Source: Rhodothermia bacterium
Lineage (GTDB): Bacteria > Bacteroidota > Rhodothermia > Rhodothermales > UBA2364
Direction: 5' to 3'
Assembly: GCA_017303715.1 (NCBI GenBank)
Contig: JAFLBZ010000008.1
Coordinates: forward strand, 1 to 64,000
Length of the DNA stretch: 64,000 bases
The notes beneath the pieces are model-generated. The model saw only the letters and a program-made list of their open reading frames with translations. It was not told where the DNA came from and searched no databases. The first letter of the stretch is position 1; every line of letters begins with the position of its first letter. Both the position numbers and the translations under genes were made by a program. This document shows, piece after piece, positions 45,171-53,510 of this stretch.

Positions 45171-48100
45171 ATGGAAATCGTCGAATCCGTAAAAGAAAAT
45201 ACACCTTCCCCAAAAAAACGCACCCGCTGGCTCCGTTGGTTGCTTTGGCGCCCTTTCTTGATTGCACTAATTTTGATCTGGCTGGGTATAAGCACTTGGG
45301 GAACGCTACAAACCAGATGGGGGAGTGATCAGTTTCGGAAATTTGTGGTGGGTCAGCTAAACGAACAACTAAATGGAACCTTGACCATTGGGCGCGTGGA
45401 TGGTTCTTATTGGGATAACATCAGCGCACAGGATATTACGATTTGGCAAAATGGGGAGGCCGTCGTAAAGATAAAAGAAATTCAGGCAGCTTATAAACCA
45501 TTGGATTTATTAGGAGGAACACTACATATCACCAACCTCTACGTCCGGAATCCCGAAATTATTGGTCGCCAAAATCCAGACAGTACATGGAATCTTTTGG
45601 GATTGTTAAAACCACAACCCGAAACGGGTGGCACCTCGCAGCAAACGATCTTAATAGATCGGTTCCGCATTACGGACGGTCAGGGTAAGTTGGTCGTCTT
45701 AGAAAATCCCACCTCTGGGAAACCGCCTTCCGAACAAAAAGAGGCCGATCGAACGGTGCGCTATCAGCAACTGGCGTTTGAGGCGACAGCGTTGCTTTAT
45801 CAAGCTCCGAGGTTTACCGGAAATGTGCAGAAACTTGGCCTTGTTGCCCGTCTGCCAGAGCGAGAAGACGATTTATCCCTCAATTTTTCCGGGAATGTCA
45901 CCGAAAAGTCAGCCCATGTACGCACCTTTTCGCTTGTCTCTGGTTATTCTCAGGTTATGGGAAAAGGGTATGTGGTGTTACCCCAAAAAAATGTCCATAA
46001 TTTCTCCAACTTTCATCTTCAGGTACAACCCTTTTCGTTCCGCGAGATTGCACCTTTTGCGCCTTTCTTAGACCCTCAAGAATCTTTACAAGGGGAATTT
46101 AAGCTCTCTGCCCCAAATGGCGTGTGGCAGGCCCAAACTAGCGGATCGTTTAAAAAAAGTGGTGCTTGGGAGCTGGTGGCAGAGGCGGATCTTCGCGAGC
46201 CGGCCAAAATTTCGCTTATCGGCACGGTAGAAAAACTAAATATGGCCTATCTAACGGCTATGGCGTCGTATTCCTCAGACCTTACAGGCCATATAAATGC
46301 CCAATTCTCCGGACAAAGCCTCCAATCCATAAATGGAGCATATGAGCTTGTATTAGAATCTGGTGGACGTTGGCAAAACTACGTCCTCAAAGAAACCATC
46401 TTAAAAGGTAACGCCCAAGAGGGCAAGCTAACCTTTTTGTTAAATACAGGCTTGGGTACGGGAACACTGAGTGCTACGGGGACAATCCGCCCCTTTGATG
46501 AAGTTCCTACCTATGACCTTACCGGAAATCTCGCACAGTTTGATCCGATCATATTAGATCCAACATTCGATTTCGGACAATTCGGAGGGCAATTTTCGCT
46601 TCGAGGACAAAGCTTCGATCCTGAACTTGCTTCGCTTTCGGGTCAGTTGGACTTCCTACCTGTGGCGGTAAAATACCCCCCTTACCGGATTGAGCTAAAA
46701 CAAACAAAAGCCGCGTTCTCGTACCTTCAAGGAGTCGGGCAGTTTGAGGTTTCCTCCGGCGTTGGTTCTGGCTTTATCACAACAAAAGGCCGTATCAAGA
46801 TGGCAGAAACCCTGCAATATCAGATCGAAAAGGGAAGCCTTCGTCATTTTGATCCAAGAGATGTTTTGGGGAAAGAGGCGCCACCGGGGGATATTAATGC
46901 CCAATTTTCGGTTGATGGCAAAGGGACTTCGCCCAAAAATCTGAACCTGACTTTAAAGGCCGAAATACAGCCGTCACGGTTTGACATCTACAACGTCCGT
47001 CAAGGCAACCTAAGCGCCTCGTTTGCAAATGGTGTTTTGAGATATACAACAAATGCAACCATAGGGGAGAGTCGTTTCTTCCTTACGGGTAGTGGAAAAC
47101 CTTTCGACAAAACTCCCGTTTTTTCTATTTCTGATGGCCAATTCTCGGATTTAAACTTGGATGATTTTGTATTAGACCAAGCGCTGGATACCCGCCTTAA
47201 TGGTCGGTTTACAGCAAGTGTTACGGGTACAGATCCTAAAACAATGACCATTTCTTCCGCATTCGCTTTTGGCCCCTCTCGTTTTAGGACATACCCAATA
47301 GAAGGGTTTAAGGGCAATGTTGCGCTCGTCCAAAACCTTTTGCGGTACAATGTGGAACTTCGTTCGGCGTTTGGCGACGCCGTTTTTAAAGGACAGGCGC
47401 ATCCATTTGATCAACCCCTTTCGGCCAAGATAGAGGACGGGCGTTTTAGTGCCGTGAACCTTGCAGCCCTGACGGCAGAACCCAAGTTGCAATCGCATCT
47501 AAATGGACAAATTGAAGAGGCCTATTTCTCTGGTGCAACCGAAAATGATCTAAGTGGTCGCCTATCGCTTAAGTTAACAGAAAGCCGCTTTAACCGCGAG
47601 ACCATCCAGCGCGGGCACTTGATCGTGGAAGGAAATGCGCAGAAGATGGATTACCAACTACACCTTAATCCAGAAAACGGACTTGTAAAGGTTGTGGGGT
47701 CTGGAGGACTGCAAGCAAGCGAGCCATTTTATAAGGTGCAGGGCGATTTAGAGAACATCTCCTTGGCCAAGTGGCTAAACTTGCCCGACACCGTTAAGAC
47801 CAGACTCAGTTTAAACTTGGCCGCCGAGGGACGAGGCATCTCTTTGGAAACTATGCAACTTACGGGAAAGGTTTCCACAAAAAACAGCTATTGGGATGCC
47901 GTCCGGCTGCAAACAGGAATTGGCGCGTTTAGGTACCAAGAAGGAATGCTTCACTTGGATACATTATCTGTGGAGAGTAATTTAGGAACCATTGCCGGAC
48001 GAGGCCCACTTGCTGTCTATGATAATCTTATAGGGGGAACTTCCGACATGCAGTTCTCTGGCTATATCAAAACACTAACGCCCCTCTCTGGATTGGTTGG

Positions 48101-50300
48101 TGCGAAACTTACCGGAAGAGGGGCTGTGCGCGGTAACGTCCGAGGTGAGGTGAATGCGTGGCGCCTTCGGTTTGATACCGTGGACGAAGGCTTGGGTTTA
48201 TTGGGCTATGACGATATACATATTGGGCACGCACGAGGACGTTTAGCCGTGGAGTTTGAAGCAGGCGTGCCCGTTTTTCAAACACGAACCGAGTTGGAAA
48301 ACCTCTCGGTTCCGGGCTATGTCTTTGAAAGTGCAACAGTCGAAGTTGGCTTAAGGGATAGTGTCGCTTCTTTTGGCGGAAAGTTTACCTTGGATGAACG
48401 GCTCTCTGGGAGTGGTGATGGTATGCTCTACATACGTTCCGATGGGGTGATGGTGGATTTGGCGTCCACACGGTTGGATCTTGGCGGCAAAAGGTGGCAA
48501 ATGGAAAAGCCAACCCAGTTTATTTGGGACAAAGACCAATTGGGACTAAAAGACTTCTTGTTGGTAACGGATGGGCAAAAAGTGGTGATCGAAGGGGGGC
48601 TTTTCAAAAACAATTCTGGAACCTTAAAGGCTACCGTAGAAAAGGTAGATATTGCCGCCATTGCAGATATTCTAAACTTCCCCAGTCTTGGCGGCGTATT
48701 AAGCGGGGATTTGGAAGTCAGTGGTACCATAAATACTCCTCTGATGGATGGAAATCTAATGCTTTCGCAGATTACCTCCGCCGGAAAGCCTGTTGGAGAG
48801 GCCAGTGCCAAACTCAACTATCAAGACAATCGCTTGAATATAGACATGCGTATCCGGCATAATGAGGGACAAGACCTTATGATTACAGGCTTCCTACCTT
48901 TTAATTTAGGTCAATTGGAGAAACCCTTAGCAGGACCAGTAGATCTACGGTTAAATACAGATCGGTTTAACCTCGACTGGTTAAATCCATTTTTAGACGA
49001 TACCTTTATGCGTGACCTAAAAGGCCGCACAACCGGAAACGTAACCATAGGCGGCACTTTTGACGCACCCGATTTCCGTGGAAGCTTGTCCGTCCGGAAT
49101 GCGCAGTTTGGATTGCCCTTTTTGGGCATTCAATATAGCGACGCAGAGGCCGATGTGGTCTTTAACGGCGATGTCGCCCAAGTTCAAAAACTCTACGTCC
49201 GTACTGCCAAGGGAAATCTCAAAGGCAAAGGAACCATCTCGCTTTCACAACTTAATTTGGGCTACTTAGACTTAGCCTTAGAGGCAGATGGTTTCCAAAT
49301 GATTCGGGATAACACCTTCCGCGTAACGGCAACAGGCAAAGCAAACCTCAAGGGCACTACCTCAAGACCAATCTTGGATGGGGATGTTGTGCTGAATGAG
49401 TGCGACGTCCAGCTCAATGCCGAATTGATGCAATCGGCACGCGAAACCATTCAACTTTCCCAAGAAGACCTCCGAGAAGTGGAAGCACGGTTTGGGAAAC
49501 AAGCCAATATTGCGGACACCTCTACCGTCACGTTCTATGATGCAACGGATGTGAAACTACGGGTGCGCTCGAATGGCAATGCTTGGCTGCGAAGCCGCTA
49601 CAACCCACGAATGGATATCGAAATGACAGGCGATCTGGAATTTAGGAAACCATACCGAAGTGCAGAAGTGGTGGTTGGGCGGCTCAAGGCGGTTCCGGGG
49701 AGAAGTCGCGTAGAGTTCGGGAGAAGATTCGATCTAACCACCGGGGATATTCTGTTTAATGGCGATATGTTAAACCCCATCATGAACATCAGCGCCACCT
49801 ATAAAGCGAGTGCGGGCAGTTGGGGAGATGAACAAAGCATCACCATGGAAATTTCAGGCGATGTAAACAATACCAACTTTCGCTTCGCTTCTAATCCACC
49901 AATGGAGGATACCGAAATCTTGAGCTATCTGGCTTTTGGAAAGCCTGCACAATCGGCTTTTGCCTTAGACAATGGGATTGTTGGAGACTTGCTCTCTACT
50001 TATGGCTACAACCTCGTAGAGTCCTTACTATCTCAGCGTGTACAAGAAAGTGGGCTTGCGGATGTCGTGGAGCTAACATCCTCCAACGGGGAACCATCCC
50101 TCAAAATAGGAAAGTATATTTCACGGCGTTTCTTTATTGCATTAGACTCAAAGATTCTCGGTGGAACCGGTGGGTCTGGATTTTTATTAGAATACCAAGC
50201 CCAAAAATGGGCCTTGTTAAGGATACAACAATTTCCCTCAACCAATGACCTACAAGACCGGACACTGGGGTTGTACGTCCTACTTGAGTATGCGTACTGA
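45171..50300 (+). CDS. TamB-like translocation/assembly module protein
   Basis: A 1709-residue protein. A cytoplasmic basic start is followed by one membrane anchor (F-L-I-A-L-I-L-I-W-L-G-I-S), then a very long region of repeating beta strands, and a C-terminal DUF490/TamB domain (block P-V-F-Q-T... to L-S-Y-L-A-F-G-K-P-A-Q and the terminal L-L-E-Y-A-Y). The family forms a periplasm-spanning groove that carries lipids or helps outer membrane proteins reach the outer membrane. It is longer than enteric TamB. No BamA/TamA-like gene is adjacent in this window. Confidence 0.9.
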   Translation: MEIVESVKENTPSPKKRTRWLRWLLWRPFLIALILIWLGISTWGTLQTRWGSDQFRKFVVGQLNEQLNGTLTIGRVDGSYWDNISAQDITIWQNGEAVVKIKEIQAAYKPLDLLGGTLHITNLYVRNPEIIGRQNPDSTWNLLGLLKPQPETGGTSQQTILIDRFRITDGQGKLVVLENPTSGKPPSEQKEADRTVRYQQLAFEATALLYQAPRFTGNVQKLGLVARLPEREDDLSLNFSGNVTEKSAHVRTFSLVSGYSQVMGKGYVVLPQKNVHNFSNFHLQVQPFSFREIAPFAPFLDPQESLQGEFKLSAPNGVWQAQTSGSFKKSGAWELVAEADLREPAKISLIGTVEKLNMAYLTAMASYSSDLTGHINAQFSGQSLQSINGAYELVLESGGRWQNYVLKETILKGNAQEGKLTFLLNTGLGTGTLSATGTIRPFDEVPTYDLTGNLAQFDPIILDPTFDFGQFGGQFSLRGQSFDPELASLSGQLDFLPVAVKYPPYRIELKQTKAAFSYLQGVGQFEVSSGVGSGFITTKGRIKMAETLQYQIEKGSLRHFDPRDVLGKEAPPGDINAQFSVDGKGTSPKNLNLTLKAEIQPSRFDIYNVRQGNLSASFANGVLRYTTNATIGESRFFLTGSGKPFDKTPVFSISDGQFSDLNLDDFVLDQALDTRLNGRFTASVTGTDPKTMTISSAFAFGPSRFRTYPIEGFKGNVALVQNLLRYNVELRSAFGDAVFKGQAHPFDQPLSAKIEDGRFSAVNLAALTAEPKLQSHLNGQIEEAYFSGATENDLSGRLSLKLTESRFNRETIQRGHLIVEGNAQKMDYQLHLNPENGLVKVVGSGGLQASEPFYKVQGDLENISLAKWLNLPDTVKTRLSLNLAAEGRGISLETMQLTGKVSTKNSYWDAVRLQTGIGAFRYQEGMLHLDTLSVESNLGTIAGRGPLAVYDNLIGGTSDMQFSGYIKTLTPLSGLVGAKLTGRGAVRGNVRGEVNAWRLRFDTVDEGLGLLGYDDIHIGHARGRLAVEFEAGVPVFQTRTELENLSVPGYVFESATVEVGLRDSVASFGGKFTLDERLSGSGDGMLYIRSDGVMVDLASTRLDLGGKRWQMEKPTQFIWDKDQLGLKDFLLVTDGQKVVIEGGLFKNNSGTLKATVEKVDIAAIADILNFPSLGGVLSGDLEVSGTINTPLMDGNLMLSQITSAGKPVGEASAKLNYQDNRLNIDMRIRHNEGQDLMITGFLPFNLGQLEKPLAGPVDLRLNTDRFNLDWLNPFLDDTFMRDLKGRTTGNVTIGGTFDAPDFRGSLSVRNAQFGLPFLGIQYSDAEADVVFNGDVAQVQKLYVRTAKGNLKGKGTISLSQLNLGYLDLALEADGFQMIRDNTFRVTATGKANLKGTTSRPILDGDVVLNECDVQLNAELMQSARETIQLSQEDLREVEARFGKQANIADTSTVTFYDATDVKLRVRSNGNAWLRSRYNPRMDIEMTGDLEFRKPYRSAEVVVGRLKAVPGRSRVEFGRRFDLTTGDILFNGDMLNPIMNISATYKASAGSWGDEQSITMEISGDVNNTNFRFASNPPMEDTEILSYLAFGKPAQSAFALDNGIVGDLLSTYGYNLVESLLSQRVQESGLADVVELTSSNGEPSLKIGKYISRRFFIALDSKILGGTGGSGFLLEYQAQKWALLRIQQFPSTNDLQDRTLGLYVLLEYAY

Positions 50301-50842
50301 TCCTCCTACCCTATCCCCTCGATCTCATAGGACAGTATTATTTTTAATATTATTCAAAAGTTCACAATGCGAAAAGCCGCAAAGTTGTCCGCCCATTCTC
50401 TGGCCAAAGCGCAGACAAATCAACCTAAAGACATTCTATTTTCTCATAAGGTGGGTCATTGGATTTTAACCCCATGAAGGGATATTTAGATAGAAAAAAA
50501 ACGTTTGATCAAAAAGTTTTTTTAAATTAAACCTTTATTGTAGATACGTCGTCTGAAAGATACCACACCCACTACCACTTCTTTCTGAGCAATCTCGGAT
50601 GAATTCGTTCAAACGAGTAATTTTTGAGGGCATGTTCTTTTGAACATGGAGCCAAATTGTGATAGGTTTTCGCTTCAGGCTTTGTTTTAACCTGTTGCAG
50701 CCTACCGTTTGGTTTATTACCTTCAAGCCTGTGTGTTCCTCTTAACATTACACACAAGATGCATCCCTTGCCTTAAAACGGGAAGCTGGCCGCATTTTTG
50801 TTGGCCTCACCACCACTGCTCACCCAATGTTAGGCCGAATTT
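50301..50842. other. Long non-coding region before the ECF sigma gene
   Basis: About 542 bases with no supported gene. It includes a perfect 7-bp palindrome with a four-base loop at 50633-50650 (catgttc / gaacatg), and AT-rich stretches around 50480-50530. It is likely to hold the promoter of the sigma gene cluster, and such clusters are often autoregulated, but I cannot point to a promoter motif. Confidence 0.5.
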
Positions 50843-51433
50843 ATGCTCGACAACATTAAACAACTGCCTTCACGACAAGGACTCAGCGATTTGGAACTGG
50901 TTCGCCGATTTAAACAAGGGGATCGGGACTTGGCGTTCGACCAATTGGTTCGTCGTTATCAAGAGCGTATCTACTGGACGGTTCGCCGTATTGTAGGCTC
51001 GCACGAAGATGCCGATGACGTTGCCCAAGAAACCTTTGTGACCATGTGGCAAAAGTTAGACAGCTTCCGCGAAGACGCCAATTTCTTTACTTGGCTCTAC
51101 CGTGTAAGCGTCAATGCAGCCTTAGGACACCTCCGGCGGAGCAAGATGAAACGGTTTGTTAGCCTAGAGACATTGGTACAACCGTTTGAAGACCCAGATA
51201 TGCAGTCTGACCGGAATATGTTGAACGATGAGCGGATCTCCGCAGTCGAGCAAGCGATTCAGGCACTTCCTCCACAGCAACGGGTTGTGTTTTGCATGAG
51301 ATACTATGATGGTCTCAAATACGAAGAGATCAGTGTAATGCTTGGGAAGAGTACCGGGACCTTGAAGGCGAATTATCATCACGCCATCAAGAAACTAGAG
51401 CAGGCACTCAAAGATGAGTTTGCACAAACCTAA
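50843..51433 (+). CDS. ECF-type RNA polymerase sigma factor
   Basis: A 196-residue sigma-70 family factor of the extracytoplasmic-function class. Region 2 is seen as F-D-Q-L-V-R-R-Y-Q-E-R-I-Y and D-A-D-D-V-A-Q-E-T-F-V-T-M-W-Q near residues 55-70. Region 4 is seen as L-P-P-Q-Q-R-V-V-F-C-M-R-Y-Y-D-G-L-K-Y-E-E-I near 145-166, split here only by description. It directs RNA polymerase to stress-type promoters. The next gene, a membrane protein with anti-sigma-like repeats, overlaps its end by 20 bases, which fits a sigma/anti-sigma pair. Confidence 0.93.
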   Translation: MLDNIKQLPSRQGLSDLELVRRFKQGDRDLAFDQLVRRYQERIYWTVRRIVGSHEDADDVAQETFVTMWQKLDSFREDANFFTWLYRVSVNAALGHLRRSKMKRFVSLETLVQPFEDPDMQSDRNMLNDERISAVEQAIQALPPQQRVVFCMRYYDGLKYEEISVMLGKSTGTLKANYHHAIKKLEQALKDEFAQT

Positions 51434-52766
51434 CGTTCCGGAAGCAGGCCGGGCCAGTCGGCTCGTCCGCGCGCACAGCCGCCAAAACCTCCCTAAATGG
51501 CTAACAGCCTCCTTAGATAACTACCAAGGTGCCCTCGAAGTAACCGAGGTAGGGGTTCCGGCTGATTATTTTCAAAATTTTTCGGACTCGGTACACGATC
51601 GTGTACGGAGGCGAGAAGCCGAGTTTACCCATCGGCAATTGCCCCGTGCATTGGCCATGCGCCTATCCATGCCACTTCCCGCGGAAATCCCAAGCGGAGC
51701 AACTGCTTATTTTCGTACCCTCCTTGAGAAGGTCAAAAACCAAGTAGAAACGATCGAAGCCTCTGGCGTTCCGGCTTGGGTGCATGATGCCTTAGCATTG
51801 ATGGAGCGTGAGGTCTCACCTGTCCAGCAAGCATCCTATATGCAGGAATTGGTGGATACCTTGGGTCGGGCAATCAGCGAGTTCGAAACGATCCCAGAGT
51901 GGCTACAAGAGGCACTGGCCTTCCGTAGCGATGCCATGCCCATTGACAAACAGGTTTATTTTACCTCCTTTGCAGATCGGGTTCGGGTACGCCTTGCAGC
52001 AGTCGAATTAGACGAGCCGGTTTCGGGCTGGATGCACGAAGCACTAAACGCTACACCGGACACAAGCGAAGCAACACCCACTTATTTTACGCGCTTTAGC
52101 GAGCGGCTACGTCAGCACATCGAGGACGATGCAGCAACAGGTGTTCCTGTATGGTTAGACCAAGCCTTGATGACCGCAGCACATCCACGTATTCCCGGTG
52201 GCTCCGAAACGTATTTTAAGTCCTTTTCCTCACAAGTCTTGCAGACCGTATCGGAAGTTTCCCACCTCGAAACCGAAGAATTGGTAGATCCAACCACTGT
52301 TGAACGTTTAGTGGATGCACCGGATCGTTTTCAGGAGCTTTTGGCTTCTTACAACGATATATCCTTACCTGTTGGGCAAGAGTTGTACTTTGAGGATTTT
52401 GCAGATCGGGTGAAAGCCCGCATCCATGCCCGAAAATTAGACCATTTACCCCAAAGCCCCATCGTTCGTCTGATGAGCCGCCAACCGGTGCAATGGGCGA
52501 CGGCGGCATGTTTCGGGTTGTTGTTGGGGTTTGTGTGGTTTTGGAAACCAGATGCTACGCCTGCTGTTGTACCTCCTACAAAAGCACCTATACATGCGCC
52601 AATACCATCTACACTTGGTGTTCCCAAGGAGACTTCTTCCGGGCCTGTAAAACAAAGCAATACAGCTGAAAAACCTACAAATACTCCTCTTAAAATCGAA
52701 CCAGTGATGGGTAAACAGCCAGATGCTCCAAAACCAGACGTACCGGTTCCGAACTCAAATCAGTAA
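51414..52766 (+). CDS. Repeat-containing membrane protein, candidate anti-sigma factor
   Basis: A 450-residue protein in three parts. Residues ~27-345 consist of seven imperfect copies of a ~40-residue unit whose pattern is 'h-P-x-W-L-x-x-A-L ... P ... Y-F-x-x-F-x-x-R-V'. The Y-F/Y-M pairs fall at residues 52, 99, 142, 182, 224, 267 and 325. One membrane helix follows at ~361-378 (A-A-C-F-G-L-L-L-G-F-V-W-F-W), then a ~70-residue Pro/Thr/Lys-rich tail that should be periplasmic. The Y-F..F..R-V piece resembles the short N-terminal segment of Bacteroidota anti-sigma proteins. The start overlaps the sigma gene by 20 bases. Function is inferred from gene order and motif. Confidence 0.7.
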   Translation: MSLHKPNVPEAGRASRLVRAHSRQNLPKWLTASLDNYQGALEVTEVGVPADYFQNFSDSVHDRVRRREAEFTHRQLPRALAMRLSMPLPAEIPSGATAYFRTLLEKVKNQVETIEASGVPAWVHDALALMEREVSPVQQASYMQELVDTLGRAISEFETIPEWLQEALAFRSDAMPIDKQVYFTSFADRVRVRLAAVELDEPVSGWMHEALNATPDTSEATPTYFTRFSERLRQHIEDDAATGVPVWLDQALMTAAHPRIPGGSETYFKSFSSQVLQTVSEVSHLETEELVDPTTVERLVDAPDRFQELLASYNDISLPVGQELYFEDFADRVKARIHARKLDHLPQSPIVRLMSRQPVQWATAACFGLLLGFVWFWKPDATPAVVPPTKAPIHAPIPSTLGVPKETSSGPVKQSNTAEKPTNTPLKIEPVMGKQPDAPKPDVPVPNSNQ

Positions 52767-52779
52767 TTACAAATCTATT

Positions 52780-53292
52780 ATGCAATGCACTTCTTGCTCA
52801 AATTTAGGGCGTTGGGTGCGTGTGCTTGCGGGGCTTTGCATCTTCCTCTTGCTCCCCAAAGCAACCATGTCCCAAACGCCTGCAGCAACGTTTGCGAAAC
52901 AAGTCGCAGAACGTCAGATCGCCTATTTCAAAGAGAAAATGGGCTTGGATGAACGTGAGTTATCACAGTTCTTAGACTTTTATGAGTCGTATCAAATCGG
53001 GATTATCCGCCTCGACCGCCTTAAAAAACAGCAATACGAAATGCTTTCGACTGCACTTAAAGAACAACATGACCCAAAGCAGGTCGAGAAAATGGCTGTA
53101 GAGTTAGGTCGTTTTGAGGAAAGACTCGAATTGGTTCGCCAAATCTTTCATGGGGATATCATTCGAGCGTTTGGGGCCAAGCGGTTTGCGCAATATCTTT
53201 TGGCACAATGGGAATTTGTTCGGATTGTTGAACAAATGCGGAACGAGTTTATCCAGCGGCAACAACGCGAGAGTGAAAAAAATAAATCTTAA
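52780..53292 (+). CDS. Small secreted helical protein (Spy/CpxP-like)
   Basis: About 170 residues from M-Q-C-T-S-C-S, with a signal peptide (L-A-G-L-C-I-F-L-L-L-P-K-A ... S-Q-T). The mature part is almost all helical and rich in Gln, Glu, Arg and Lys, with L-D-E-R-E-L-S-Q-F-L-D-F-Y-E-S-Y and repeated R-Q-I/F-H-G heptad-like pattern. This resembles periplasmic Spy/CpxP or heavy-metal-sensor helical proteins, but no L-T-x-x-Q motif is seen. It follows the candidate anti-sigma gene by 13 bases and may be its periplasmic partner or an envelope chaperone (inference). Confidence 0.65.
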   Translation: MQCTSCSNLGRWVRVLAGLCIFLLLPKATMSQTPAATFAKQVAERQIAYFKEKMGLDERELSQFLDFYESYQIGIIRLDRLKKQQYEMLSTALKEQHDPKQVEKMAVELGRFEERLELVRQIFHGDIIRAFGAKRFAQYLLAQWEFVRIVEQMRNEFIQRQQRESEKNKS

Positions 53293-53331
53293 GGTTTGCT
53301 ATACCATGTTCTAATGGTACGGCAATCCGTA

Positions 53332-53362
53332 GAAAAATCCGCCGGAGCAAGGTTGCTTCGGC
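53332..53362 (-). terminator. Possible terminator after the OmpA-type gene
   Basis: A 10-bp inverted repeat (gccggagcaa / ttgcttcggc, one G-T pair) with a very small loop is followed in the minus-strand direction by ggattttt. It lies ~150 bases after the OmpA-type gene stop. Confidence 0.4.
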
Positions 53363-53510
53363 TACGCTCATCCAAACGAATACCTCGTCGTAGGAAGACG
53401 CCCCCTTCGAGGTCCTGTCTGCACTTTTTCGGTGAAATAAATTGGAAAGTTACCCCTGCAAGTTTAGATCGTCTATCCGTGGAGAGGGCTTGGCTAACCC
53501 GAAACGCAGG

